Both the position numbers and the translations under genes were made by a program. A stretch of DNA of 64,000 bases from Prevotella aff. ruminicola Tc2-24 (GTDB taxonomy: Bacteria; Bacteroidota; Bacteroidia; Bacteroidales; Bacteroidaceae). Where the stretch lies: contig NZ_FOIQ01000004.1 of NCBI RefSeq assembly GCF_900110895.1, positions 62,001 to 126,000 on the forward strand, in the 5' to 3' direction. The notes under the pieces are model-generated. The model saw nothing but the letters and a program-made list of their open reading frames with translations. It searched no databases and was not told where the DNA came from. Positions 1 through 8,985 of the stretch are shown in pieces; position 1 is the stretch's first letter; each line of letters begins with the position of its first letter.

Positions 1-2
1 AG

Positions 3-335
3 TGGGAGGATGCGCTGCGCCAGACGTTTAATCCTGATTCCGTGATTCGTATCCGGGTTGAAAAGGGGATTTTTAAGCTTGGCGATAATCCGGTTGTGGA
101 CCAGATGGTGTTCAAGGTCCGTTCTCACTCTCAGCAGGTCTATCCTGATTATCCGATTGATGCTGTCTTTGGTAAGAAACTGAAGAAGTATCCGGATGAC
201 TATACTGATGTGCGTGAGAAAGTTGTTGAAGATTATCAGGATATGCTGGAAAGCGAATGGGTGGCATCCCTGCGTCGGCATTACCCTGTACAGATAGATT
301 ATGAAGTATTGAAAACAATAAACCAACATCCATGA
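3..335 (+). CDS. Peptidyl-prolyl isomerase (PpiC/SurA-like), C-terminal end, 5' partial
   Basis: The reading frame is open to the left edge of the window, so only the last 110 codons are present. The visible part contains the pattern typical of the C-terminus of Bacteroidota parvulin-type periplasmic foldases: a conserved segment with YPDYPIDAVFGKK followed by DVREKVVEDYQ and EWVASLRRHYPV, where the chain folds back on the chaperone module. The catalytic parvulin domains lie outside the window. The stop codon overlaps the start of the next chaperone gene by 4 bp (ATGA), so the two are translationally coupled and probably act together on outer membrane proteins in the periplasm. The family call rests on the tail alone. 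Confidence 0.75.
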   Translation, partial: WEDALRQTFNPDSVIRIRVEKGIFKLGDNPVVDQMVFKVRSHSQQVYPDYPIDAVFGKKLKKYPDDYTDVREKVVEDYQDMLESEWVASLRRHYPVQIDYEVLKTINQHP

Positions 336-1741
336 ATTTATTCAAGAAAGTTTTTCCCATAGTGATTGTGGCGACTCCCTTGATTGGCATCGCCATGCCG
401 GCCATTCCTGGTACTCATAGTCAAGAAAAGAACGATTCCATAGGGAGCGTTGTCGATGAAGTGATTTGGGTCGTTGGCGATGAGGCCATCTTGAAGTCTG
501 ATGTTGAGGCTATGCGCATACAGGCCTCGATGGAAGGCGTGAAGTGGAACGGGGATCCTGATTGTGCGATACCAGAGCAGATCGCTGTACAGAAGTTGTT
601 TAAACATCAAGCAGAAATCGATAGTGTCGAGGTGACTGATGCCGAGGTGGCACAGCAGGTAGAGATGACCATTAACGGTTGGCTGGATATGGTTGACGGC
701 TCTCGCGAACGTCTGGAGGAGTACAAGCACCAGACTCTTACGCAGATCCGTAATGAACTGCGCGAAGAGATGAAAGACCGTCAGATGGTTCAGAAGATGA
801 AGCGTAAACTGGTGGAGGATATCTCAGTGACTCCTGCGGAGGTCCGTCGTTATTTCAAGGAGATGCCGCAGGATAGTCTTCCTTTCGTTCCTACGGAGGT
901 GGAGGTGCAGATTATCCAACAGACCCCGCGCGTGGAGACGGAAGAACTGAATCGTGTCAAGGAGGAACTTCGTGAATATACCGATCGTGTGAATCGTGGT
1001 GACGCCACGTTCCAGACTTTGGCACGCCTCTACTCCGAGGATCCGGAATCGGCACGTCGTGGTGGTGAGATCGGCTTTGCGGGACGAGGCACTCTCGATC
1101 CTGCCTTTGCGTCTGTGGCGTTCAACCTGACAGACCCGAAGAAGGTCTCAAAGATTGTGGAGTCGGAATTCGGATTCCATATCATTCAGTTGGTAGAGAA
1201 ACGTGGTGAGAAAGTGAACGTCCGACATATCCTCCGTAAACCGATCGTCTCCCAGGAGTCTATTGAGAAGGCACTTGTCCGGCTGGATTCCATGGCTGTG
1301 GATATTCGGGACGGTAAGTTCACTTTTGAGGATGCTGCAGCGCACTTGTCTGATGATAAGGATACCCGTAATAACAAGGGACTGATGTCGAATAACGACG
1401 TACAGACGGGGCGCATTACATCTCGTTTCCGTATGCAGGACCTGCCGCCCGAGGTGGCTAAGGTGGTGGATACGATGCAGGTGGGGCAGGTGTCTCGTGC
1501 CTTCAAGATGATCAACCAGCGCGGAAAGACGGTCTGTGTGGTGGTTAAGTTGAAGAACCGCATAGATGGTCATAAGGCTTCTATCTCTGAAGACTTCCAG
1601 ACGTTGAAGGATGTGGTGCTACAGCGCCGCCAGAATGACCGCATCCATCAGTGGGTTGTCAATAAGATTAAAAGTGTCTATACCCGTTTGAATGACGATT
1701 ACAAGGACTGTCAGTTTGAATATGAGGGATGGATTAAATGA
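332..1741 (+). CDS. surA: Periplasmic chaperone / peptidyl-prolyl isomerase SurA-like
   Basis: A 469-residue protein with an N-terminal signal peptide (residues 1-27, hydrophobic core VIVATPLIGIA). An N-terminal chaperone region (about 38-175) begins with VDEVIWVVGDEAILKSDVE, a SurA hallmark. Two parvulin-type PPIase domains follow, about 190-292 (with LYSEDPESARRGGEIGF and GFHIIQL) and about 295-400 (starting VNVRHILRKP). Proteins of this type hold unfolded outer membrane proteins in the periplasm and catalyse prolyl isomerisation. The start codon is set by the 4-bp ATGA overlap with the preceding foldase gene, and the stop overlaps the OstA-like gene the same way. The order of two foldases, OstA-like protein and mutL is a conserved Bacteroidales arrangement. 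Confidence 0.9.
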   Translation: MNLFKKVFPIVIVATPLIGIAMPAIPGTHSQEKNDSIGSVVDEVIWVVGDEAILKSDVEAMRIQASMEGVKWNGDPDCAIPEQIAVQKLFKHQAEIDSVEVTDAEVAQQVEMTINGWLDMVDGSRERLEEYKHQTLTQIRNELREEMKDRQMVQKMKRKLVEDISVTPAEVRRYFKEMPQDSLPFVPTEVEVQIIQQTPRVETEELNRVKEELREYTDRVNRGDATFQTLARLYSEDPESARRGGEIGFAGRGTLDPAFASVAFNLTDPKKVSKIVESEFGFHIIQLVEKRGEKVNVRHILRKPIVSQESIEKALVRLDSMAVDIRDGKFTFEDAAAHLSDDKDTRNNKGLMSNNDVQTGRITSRFRMQDLPPEVAKVVDTMQVGQVSRAFKMINQRGKTVCVVVKLKNRIDGHKASISEDFQTLKDVVLQRRQNDRIHQWVVNKIKSVYTRLNDDYKDCQFEYEGWIK

Positions 1742-3318
1742 CCATGTCCAAAACGAAGACCATAGTTATTGCTTTGTTCGCTATTCTTTGTCTGGCCACT
1801 ATTGCCGCGCCGGCGAGACAGCGGAGGCGCCCGGCTCGAAAAGCAAGAGTGCAGGACACGCGTGTCTATCTTGTCCATGCAGATCTGCTGCATTTCGACC
1901 AGATGAAGAATCCTGATGCAACCATCCTGAACGGGAAGGTGCATTTCACCCATCGGGGTGCCCGGCTCTACTGTGATAGCGCCTATTTCTATGAGGCAAG
2001 CAATTCCTTTGAAGCTTTCGGACATGTGAGGATGTATCAGGGAGACACGCTTTCCCTGCTGAGCGACTATGCCTATTATGACGGGAACGAGCAGATGGCT
2101 CGAGCGCGGTATAATGTGGTCCTCAAGCACCGTAAGACGACGCTTTATACGGATAGTCTTGATTTCGACCGTCTCTATGATAACGCTTATTTCTTCGAAG
2201 GCGGTAAGATGATAGACGGTGCGACGACGCTGACCTCAGATTGGGGAGAGTATAATACGAAGAGTAAGATGTCGGTATTCAACTACGACGTCAAGATGAA
2301 GAGTCCGAAGTTCTATCTCACTACCGACACACTTTACTATGATACCCGTCTCTCGATGGCTCATATCGTTGGTCCGTCTGATATCACTTCCGGTGAGAGT
2401 CATATCTACTCGGAACAAGGCTACTATGATACGAAAAACGACCGCGCCCGTCTGATGAACCGTTCGGTATTGACCAATGGTGGTAAGATGCTGGTGGGGG
2501 ATAGCGTCTATTACGATAGTAAGGAAGGGGTCAGTCAGGCATTCCGTCACGTCGTCTATGTTGATTCGCTCAATAAGAATAAACTGACAGGCAACTATGG
2601 CGAGTATTACGAGAATACAGGCTATGCCTTATGTACCGATAGCGCCGTGGCAATTGACTATTCCCAGGGAGACTCGCTTTTCATGCATGCCGATACATTT
2701 AAGGTGGTAACCTTTAATATCGAGACAGATTCCGTATATCGGAAGATACATGCCTTCCGTCATGTACGTGCTTATCGTACCGATGTACAGGCCGTCTGCG
2801 ATTCCTTGGTCTACAACTCGCAGGATTCCTGTATGACGATGTATTATGACCCGATCGTCTGGAACGACAACCAGCAACTTGTCGGCGATAGGATAGAGGT
2901 GTTCCTGAGAGACTCCGTTATCGATCGTGCTCATATCATTGGCAACTGTTTCTCTATACAACAGTTACGGACGGATACGACCTGTTATAATCAGGTGTCG
3001 TCGAAAGAGATGTTCGCATTCTTCGTTGATGGGAATATCCATGAGGCACGTGCGAAGGATAATGTACTCATCGGCTACTATTTTGAGGAGGGCGACTCGA
3101 TTCCTATTATCTATAATTATCAGGAGACCACCGAGCTGCGAATGTTCCTGAAGGACCGGAAGCTCCAACGTGTATGGACGCCTAAGACCAGTGGTACGAT
3201 GTATCCGTTGAATCAGATACCTGCGGATCGTAAGCGCCTTCCGGGTTTTATGTGGTACGATGGCGTTCGTCCGCTTAACCGTGACGATATCTTTCATTGG
3301 AGGAGTAAGCATGAGTGA
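1738..3318 (+). CDS. OstA-like (LptA/LptD N-terminal type) periplasmic protein
   Basis: A 526-residue secreted protein with a signal peptide (residues 1-26, hydrophobic stretch [18 protein letters not shown]) and a long chain of beta-jellyroll repeats. These are recognisable as recurring short motifs such as [20 protein letters not shown] and [11 protein letters not shown]. This pattern is typical of the OstA-like fold that bridges lipopolysaccharide across the periplasm. A role in LPS transport is inferred from the fold and from the coupled SurA-like genes; the protein is longer than classical LptA. It overlaps the upstream chaperone by 4 bp and mutL by 8 bp, so it lies inside one operon. 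The first Met gives the overlap; a second Met two codons later is also possible. Confidence 0.85.
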   Translation: MTMSKTKTIVIALFAILCLATIAAPARQRRRPARKARVQDTRVYLVHADLLHFDQMKNPDATILNGKVHFTHRGARLYCDSAYFYEASNSFEAFGHVRMYQGDTLSLLSDYAYYDGNEQMARARYNVVLKHRKTTLYTDSLDFDRLYDNAYFFEGGKMIDGATTLTSDWGEYNTKSKMSVFNYDVKMKSPKFYLTTDTLYYDTRLSMAHIVGPSDITSGESHIYSEQGYYDTKNDRARLMNRSVLTNGGKMLVGDSVYYDSKEGVSQAFRHVVYVDSLNKNKLTGNYGEYYENTGYALCTDSAVAIDYSQGDSLFMHADTFKVVTFNIETDSVYRKIHAFRHVRAYRTDVQAVCDSLVYNSQDSCMTMYYDPIVWNDNQQLVGDRIEVFLRDSVIDRAHIIGNCFSIQQLRTDTTCYNQVSSKEMFAFFVDGNIHEARAKDNVLIGYYFEEGDSIPIIYNYQETTELRMFLKDRKLQRVWTPKTSGTMYPLNQIPADRKRLPGFMWYDGVRPLNRDDIFHWRSKHE

Positions 3319-5176
3319 CCTGATCCGTCTGCTTCCAGATAGTGTTGCCAACCAGATTGCAGCTGGTGAGGTAATCCAGCGACCGGCTTCTGTCATCAAG
3401 GAGTTGGTCGAGAACGCTGTGGACGCTGATGCCAAGACCATCCACGTGATGGTTGTGGATGCCGGTAGGACTTGTATTCAGGTTATTGATGACGGAAAGG
3501 GTATGTCCGAGATCGATGCTCGTATGAGTTTCGAACGTCATGCCACCTCTAAGATCAGACAGGCAGACGACCTCTTCGCCTTGCATACGATGGGCTTCCG
3601 TGGTGAGGCCCTGGCCTCTATCGCAGCTGTGGCTCAGGTGGAGCTTCAGACAAGAAGACAGGAGGATGAGATAGGTACTCGTCTGCTGATCGCGGGCTCA
3701 AAAGTGGCTGGCCAAGAACCTGTCTCCTGTCCGGTAGGAAGTAACTTCAAGGTGGAGAATCTGTTCTTCAATGTCCCGGCTCGTCGGAAATTCCTGAAGT
3801 CGAATGCGACGGAGCTGAGTAATATCCTTGTCGCTTTTGAGCGGATCGTACTCGTTTATCCGGAGATTCATTTTACGCTACATCATAATGGCACGGAGAT
3901 GCTGAACCTGAAACCTGGCAGTCTGCGCCAGCGTATCATGGATGTGTTTGGCAAACAATACAATCAGGATCTTCTGCCCGTTGACGTCCATACGGCTATG
4001 TGTACCGTTACGGGCTTTGTTGGTAAGCCTGAGGCTGCGAGAAAGAAAAGTGGACATGACTATTTCTTTGTCAACGGTCGATACATGAAGCATCCGTATT
4101 TCCATAAGGCGGTGATTTCTGCTTATGGGCGTCTGATTCCAGAAGGGATGCAGGTTCCTTATTTTCTCTATTTCGAGGTTGAGCCTTCTGATATTGATGT
4201 GAACATCCATCCGACGAAGACTGAGATCAAGTTTGAGAACGAACAGGCCGTCTGGCAGATCCTGACGGCTGCCGTCCGCGATGCTATCGGGAAATTCTGT
4301 GAGGTTCCGTCGATTGATTTTGACACACAGGGATGTCCTGATATCCCTGTGTATGATCCTGCCAGTCATATTGCTCCCCCGCAACCCCAGTATAATCCCG
4401 ACTATAACCCATTTAATCAGGGAAAAGGAAAACATACGGGTGGGGCAGAGACCTTTGGGTCACGTGTCGCTTCCCGAGTTCCAGATAACTGGGAGGCACT
4501 TTATGAAGGCGCGAAAGCAGAGTATGATCTTGAGGGGATGTCAGAAGAGGGAAACGTCTTTGATGTCCCAGAGACGACTGATGTGCCGCCTGTCTCCTCG
4601 GATTTCCTTTCTGAGAAGTCGCCAGTCCACTATCAGTATAAAGGAAAGTACTTGATGACTGCGGTTAAGTCTGGACTGATGATTATCGATCAGCATCGTG
4701 CAGATATCCGTATCTTATATGACCGCTATATGGAACAGCTGGACAAGCATGCCGCCAGTACACAGAAACTGCTCTTCCCGGAAACGGTTCGATTGGCTCC
4801 TTCTGATGCGGTGGTTCTGACTAAGATTATGCCTGATCTGACAAATGTCGGCTTCGATCTGAGTGATCTTGGTGGTAACAGCTTCGCTATCAACGGTGTT
4901 CCTGCAGGTATAGAAGGCATCGATCCTGTCCGTCTCCTATGTCAGATGGTAGAAGACGTAAACGGTGTCCGTGGACAGTTGTCGACATTGAATGCGCAAC
5001 TGGCATTGAGTTTGGCGCGTAGTGCTGCCATTCCTTATGGACAGATACTTAGTAACGAGGAAATGGAGACCGTCATCAATGAGCTCTTCGCCTGTTCTAA
5101 CGTAAACTACACACCCGACGGAAAGGCTATTCTTTGCATTCTTCCTCAGGCAGATATTGAGCATCTTTTAGGTTGA
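3311..5176 (+). CDS. mutL: DNA mismatch repair protein MutL
   Basis: MutL couples MutS mismatch recognition to strand removal. From the chosen ATG the protein has 621 residues and begins [21 protein letters not shown], the standard MutL N-terminus; this ATG has GGAGGAG just upstream and overlaps the OstA-like gene by 8 bp. The GHKL ATPase motifs are all visible ([22 protein letters not shown]). A variable linker of about 100 residues leads to the C-terminal dimerisation domain. The metal-binding endonuclease motif, usually DQHA-x2-E, reads DQHRADIR from Asp460, so the conserved Glu is missing. Whether this MutL still nicks DNA cannot be told from sequence. An in-frame upstream Met at 3260 is unlikely to be used. 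Confidence 0.95.
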   Translation: MSDLIRLLPDSVANQIAAGEVIQRPASVIKELVENAVDADAKTIHVMVVDAGRTCIQVIDDGKGMSEIDARMSFERHATSKIRQADDLFALHTMGFRGEALASIAAVAQVELQTRRQEDEIGTRLLIAGSKVAGQEPVSCPVGSNFKVENLFFNVPARRKFLKSNATELSNILVAFERIVLVYPEIHFTLHHNGTEMLNLKPGSLRQRIMDVFGKQYNQDLLPVDVHTAMCTVTGFVGKPEAARKKSGHDYFFVNGRYMKHPYFHKAVISAYGRLIPEGMQVPYFLYFEVEPSDIDVNIHPTKTEIKFENEQAVWQILTAAVRDAIGKFCEVPSIDFDTQGCPDIPVYDPASHIAPPQPQYNPDYNPFNQGKGKHTGGAETFGSRVASRVPDNWEALYEGAKAEYDLEGMSEEGNVFDVPETTDVPPVSSDFLSEKSPVHYQYKGKYLMTAVKSGLMIIDQHRADIRILYDRYMEQLDKHAASTQKLLFPETVRLAPSDAVVLTKIMPDLTNVGFDLSDLGGNSFAINGVPAGIEGIDPVRLLCQMVEDVNGVRGQLSTLNAQLALSLARSAAIPYGQILSNEEMETVINELFACSNVNYTPDGKAILCILPQADIEHLLG

Positions 5177-5243
5177 ATACTTAAAAAGAGTTAAATTTCA
5201 AAAGATTTCTTCTTATTGTTTTCGTGTTCTCAATATTTAGCAG

Positions 5244-5251
5244 TACCTTTG
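5244..5251 (+). promoter_or_regulatory. -7 box of the first tRNA-Val gene
   Basis: TACCTTTG is a perfect match to the Bacteroidota -7 element TAnnTTTG, 20 nt ahead of the mature tRNA. Confidence 0.75.
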
Positions 5252-5271
5252 CACCCGCAAAAATGAAACGA

Positions 5272-5346
5272 GGGCGTTTAGCTCAGCTGGTTTAGAGCAT
5301 CTGCCTTACAAGCAGAGGGTCGGCGGTTCGAATCCGTCAACGCCCA
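5272..5346 (+). tRNA. tRNA-Val (anticodon TAC), copy 1
   Basis: A 75-nt cloverleaf. The acceptor arms GGGCGTT and AACGCCC pair perfectly, the D arm is GCTC/GAGC, the anticodon stem TCTGC/GCAGA encloses loop CTTACAA (anticodon TAC), and the T loop is GTTCGAATC. The CCA end is not encoded. It is transcribed from its own -7 box at 5244 and ends at the hairpin at 5359. An identical copy lies at 7420. Confidence 0.96.
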
Positions 5347-5358
5347 CAAAAAGACATA

Positions 5359-5391
5359 ACGCTTCACTTGAAAGGGTGAAGCGTTTTTTAT
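5359..5391 (+). terminator. Rho-independent terminator after tRNA-Val copy 1
   Basis: A 9-bp perfect stem (ACGCTTCAC / GTGAAGCGT) with an 8-nt loop, followed directly by a run of six T. Confidence 0.85.
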
Positions 5392-5569
5392 TGGTCCCTT
5401 TGAATGATGCTGTGGATTCTCTTTTTTATGTTGCATAAATAATGTAATAATATGGAATGTAAAAAATAAATGGGCTTTTATTTTGTATTTTGCGCGTTTT
5501 GCATTACCTTTACACCTTGAAAGGAATGGAGGTCATACGAGAACATCAACAAATACTAAATTAAAGACA

Positions 5570-6868
5570 ATGATTTGGAATGAAAGCGTAGAATGCATGG
5601 ATCGCGAACAGCTTCGTGAAATCCAGAGTCGCCGTTTGGTGAAAATGGCAGAGTATGTGTATCACAACACCCCCTTTTATCGGAAGAAGTTCCAGGAGAT
5701 GGGATTGGAACCTGGTGATATCAAGGGTATCGACGATATCGTTAAGTTGCCGTTTACCAACAAGTTGGACTTACGTGACAACTATCCTTTCGGTCTGGCG
5801 GCTGTGCCGATGAGTCAGATCGTACGCATTCATGCCTCTTCAGGTACTACGGGAAAGCCTGTGGTCGTGCTTTATACCAGAAAGGATCTGGCCATGTGGT
5901 CAGAGGCCATTAGTCGTGCTTTCACGGCCTATGGCGCAGGAAAAGATGATATCTTCCAGGTGGCTTATGGCTATGGTCTCTTTACGGGAGGTCTGGGTGC
6001 TCACGATGGTGCGACGAATATCGGTGCCAGTGTAATCCCTATCTCTTCTGGAAACACCCAGAAGCAGATGACGCTGATGCATGATTTCGGTACGACGATC
6101 CTGTGTTGTACTCCTTCGTATGCGATGTTCCTTGGTGAAGCCATGCAGGAGTGTGAATGGCCTCGTGATGAGTTTAAGCTGAAGGTTGGCGTCTTCGGTG
6201 CTGAGCCGTGGACGGAGAAGATGCGTGTAAAGCTGGAACAGACCTTGGGCATCAAGGCTTATGATATCTATGGACTGAGCGAGATTGCCGGTCCTGGCGT
6301 CGGCTATGAGTGTGAATGTCAGCATGGAACACACCTCAATGAAGACTATTTCTATCCTGAGATCTTGGATCCGAATACGGGCGAGCCACTGCCGGAGGGC
6401 TCTTTTGGTGAGCTGACCTTTACCCATCTGACGAAAGAGGGTATGCCGCTTCTCCGTTATCGGACTCACGATCTGACGGCCCTTCATTATGAGAAATGTG
6501 AGTGCGGGCGCACGCTCGTTCGCATGGACCGCATCCTTGGCAGATGCGATGATATGCTGATTATCCGTGGTGTGAACGTGTTCCCGTCGCAGATCGAGGA
6601 TGTCATCCTGAAGCTGCCTGAGTATGAGCCTCACTTCCTGTTGACCGTTGACCGTGTCAACAATACGGACACGTCAGAGTTGAAGGTCGAGGTGAAGGAA
6701 GAGTATTTCACTGATGATATGGCGACGATGGTCGGTCTGCAAAAGAAGCTGGAAGGTGAGCTGCGCAGTGTGATCGGCCTTGGCTTCAAGGTGAAACTTG
6801 TTGAGCCGAAGGGTATTGAGCGCTCAACAGGAAAGGCCAAGCGTGTGATAGATAATAGAAAAATCTGA
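5570..6868 (+). CDS. paaK: Phenylacetate-CoA ligase (PaaK family)
   Basis: An adenylate-forming enzyme that activates an aryl acid, typically phenylacetate, with ATP and CoA in the cytoplasm. The 432-residue product starts MIWNESVECMDREQL, the usual start of this family; an upstream in-frame Met at 5483 falls inside the promoter region and is rejected. The AMP-binding P-loop SSGTTGKP is at residues 90-97. Later come YGLSEIAG, the hinge region RTHDLTALHYE, and a C-terminal domain with RGVNVFPSQIE. A TAnnTTTA-type -7 box lies near 5506. The ACT-domain gene begins 24 nt after the stop, a frequent pairing in Bacteroidales, where arylacetates come from aromatic amino acid fermentation. Confidence 0.92.
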   Translation: MIWNESVECMDREQLREIQSRRLVKMAEYVYHNTPFYRKKFQEMGLEPGDIKGIDDIVKLPFTNKLDLRDNYPFGLAAVPMSQIVRIHASSGTTGKPVVVLYTRKDLAMWSEAISRAFTAYGAGKDDIFQVAYGYGLFTGGLGAHDGATNIGASVIPISSGNTQKQMTLMHDFGTTILCCTPSYAMFLGEAMQECEWPRDEFKLKVGVFGAEPWTEKMRVKLEQTLGIKAYDIYGLSEIAGPGVGYECECQHGTHLNEDYFYPEILDPNTGEPLPEGSFGELTFTHLTKEGMPLLRYRTHDLTALHYEKCECGRTLVRMDRILGRCDDMLIIRGVNVFPSQIEDVILKLPEYEPHFLLTVDRVNNTDTSELKVEVKEEYFTDDMATMVGLQKKLEGELRSVIGLGFKVKLVEPKGIERSTGKAKRVIDNRKI

Positions 6869-6892
6869 TAAGAAACTTAAACTATAAAGAGT

Positions 6893-7318
6893 ATGAAAGC
6901 AAAACAATTATCCGTTTTCCTTGAGAACAAGTCTGGACGACTGACAGAGGTGACTGAGGTCCTGGGAGCTGCAGGTATTAATCTGTCTGCCATGAGTATT
7001 GCCGATAACAGTGACTTTGGTATCCTGCGTTGTATCGTATCAGATCCAGACAAGGCCTATCAGGTATTGAAAGAGGCTCACTTTGCTGTGAAACTTACGG
7101 ATGTCATCGGCTTTATCTGTCCTAACACCAGTGGCTCGCTGGCTGTTGTTCTGAAACATCTATCCGACAATGGCGTGTTCATTGAGTATATGTACTCTTT
7201 CGCCAATGGTGATGTGGCAACAGTCGTCATTCGTCCTACGGATCTGGAGGCTTGTGAGAGGATATTGGCAGAGAAAAAAGTGGAGTTGATGGCCGATAGC
7301 GACCTGTATCAGTTATAA
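6893..7318 (+). CDS. Tandem ACT-domain protein
   Basis: A 141-residue cytoplasmic protein made of two ACT domains, about 3-70 (QLSVFLENKSGRLTEVTEVL) and 72-140 (VIGFICPNTSGSLAVVLKHL). ACT domains bind amino acids and regulate partner enzymes. Standing 24 nt after paaK, it probably senses an aromatic amino acid or modulates the ligase; this is inference from context. No catalytic domain is attached. A strong terminator follows at 7326. Confidence 0.88.
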   Translation: MKAKQLSVFLENKSGRLTEVTEVLGAAGINLSAMSIADNSDFGILRCIVSDPDKAYQVLKEAHFAVKLTDVIGFICPNTSGSLAVVLKHLSDNGVFIEYMYSFANGDVATVVIRPTDLEACERILAEKKVELMADSDLYQL

Positions 7319-7325
7319 TATAGGT

Positions 7326-7371
7326 GAAACCGTGAAATTTCTTTCGGGAAATTTTGCGGTTTCGTTTTTTT
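7326..7371 (+). terminator. Terminator of paaK/ACT operon
   Basis: A bipartite hairpin: outer stem GAAACCG / CGGTTTC and inner stem AAATTTC / GAAATTT, followed by a run of seven T. Confidence 0.85.
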
Positions 7372-7419
7372 AGTGTACCTTTGCATCCGCATAAAAATGC
7401 ATGTGTGTGGAGGCACGAA

Positions 7420-7494
7420 GGGCGTTTAGCTCAGCTGGTTTAGAGCATCTGCCTTACAAGCAGAGGGTCGGCGGTTCGAATCCGTCAACGCCCA
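7420..7494 (+). tRNA. tRNA-Val (anticodon TAC), copy 2
   Basis: Identical over all 75 nt to the tRNA at 5272 (acceptor GGGCGTT/AACGCCC, loop CTTACAA). It has its own -7 box, TACCTTTG at 7376-7383. CCA is not encoded. Confidence 0.96.
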
Positions 7495-7594
7495 CGACAC
7501 AAAACAGGTCCTTCTGCAGCCGTGGAGGTTGCGGTTGGGGCCGAAGCGCTTTTATTGAATAGATAATTATCGAATTTTTTGGTTTAGTTTAAGA

Positions 7595-8941
7595 ATGGAT
7601 TTAAGTTTGTTGACAGCCATTTCGCCTATTGATGGCCGTTATAGGAGTAAGACAGAGCCGTTGGCAGAGTATTTCTCAGAGTATGCGTTGATTCGCTATA
7701 GAGTGCGTGTTGAAATAGAATACTTCATTACCCTTTGCGAGTTACCTTTACCACAGCTGCAGGACATCAACCATCAACTGTTTGACCAACTCCGTGACAT
7801 ATACCGCCAGTTCTCACCCGCTGATGCCCAGCGTGTGAAGGAAATTGAGAAGGTAACCAATCATGATGTGAAAGCCGTAGAGTACTTTATCAAGGAAAGG
7901 CTCGATGCCATTGGTGGCTTTGAACGGTATAAGGAGTTTATTCATTTTGGTCTGACTTCCCAAGATATTAATAATACCAGTGTTCCTCTTTCCGTGAAAG
8001 AGGCCTTGGAGGACGTATATTATCCGCTTGTCAGTGAACTGATTGAGCAATTGCACGATTATGCTGAGCAGTGGAAGAATATCCCGATGCTTGCCAAGAC
8101 CCACGGTCAACCGGCATCTCCAACCCGTCTGGGAAAAGAGATCATGGTCTATGTCTATCGTCTGGAGGAGCAGTTACGCTCTCTGAAGGAGATTCCTGTC
8201 ACGGCAAAGTTCGGTGGTGCTACTGGTAATTACAATGCCCATCATGTGGCCTATCCGCAATATGACTGGCGTGAGTTCGGCAACAGCTTCGTCAGCGAGA
8301 AACTCGGTCTTGAGCGCGAGCAGTATACCACTCAGATCTCCAATTATGACTGGCTGGGCGCCATCTTCGATGCGATGCGTCGTATCAATACGATCGTGAT
8401 TGATCTGGATCGTGATTTCTGGATGTATATCTCCATGGATTACTTCAAGCAGAAGATCAAAGCCGGTGAGGTGGGTAGTAGTGCCATGCCGCATAAGGTA
8501 AACCCGATCGACTATGAGAACTCCGAGGGTAATCTGGGTATTGCGAATGCTATCTTGCAGTTCCTGGCAGCCAAACTGCCTGTAAGCCGACTGCAGCGTG
8601 ACCTCACCGACTCGACTGTACTGCGTAATGTCGGAGTACCTATGGGACATGCGCTTATTGCTTTCCAGAGCACCCTGAAGGGACTGCGTAAGCTGATCCT
8701 TAACGAGGAGAAATTGCAGGAAGATCTTGACAATACCTGGGCAGTCGTGGCTGAGGCTATTCAGACGATTCTCCGCCGTGAGGCATATCCGAATCCTTAT
8801 GAGACGCTGAAAGCACTGACGAGAACGAATGAGAAACTGACTGGCGAGAAGATCCGTCACTTTATTGAGACCCTGGAAGTCAGTGAGGATGTCAAAGAGG
8901 AGCTTCGCGCGATTACGCCATCCTCTTATACGGGAATCTAA
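7595..8941 (+). CDS. purB: Adenylosuccinate lyase
   Basis: Catalyses two beta-eliminations: SAICAR to AICAR in purine synthesis, and adenylosuccinate to AMP. The 448-residue protein opens MDLSLLTAISPIDGRY, the standard PurB start. It carries the fumarase/aspartase superfamily signature GSSAMPHKVNP at residues 294-304, the THGQPASPT segment near residue 168, and HFGLTSQDINNT near 113. Its length is normal for the long (E. coli-like) PurB form. It is separated from the next gene by 44 AT-rich nucleotides with no terminator, so the two may be cotranscribed. Confidence 0.96.
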   Translation: MDLSLLTAISPIDGRYRSKTEPLAEYFSEYALIRYRVRVEIEYFITLCELPLPQLQDINHQLFDQLRDIYRQFSPADAQRVKEIEKVTNHDVKAVEYFIKERLDAIGGFERYKEFIHFGLTSQDINNTSVPLSVKEALEDVYYPLVSELIEQLHDYAEQWKNIPMLAKTHGQPASPTRLGKEIMVYVYRLEEQLRSLKEIPVTAKFGGATGNYNAHHVAYPQYDWREFGNSFVSEKLGLEREQYTTQISNYDWLGAIFDAMRRINTIVIDLDRDFWMYISMDYFKQKIKAGEVGSSAMPHKVNPIDYENSEGNLGIANAILQFLAAKLPVSRLQRDLTDSTVLRNVGVPMGHALIAFQSTLKGLRKLILNEEKLQEDLDNTWAVVAEAIQTILRREAYPNPYETLKALTRTNEKLTGEKIRHFIETLEVSEDVKEELRAITPSSYTGI

Positions 8942-8985
8942 TCAACCAACAATTTATTAATAAGTATTTAAACAAAGTTATTAGC

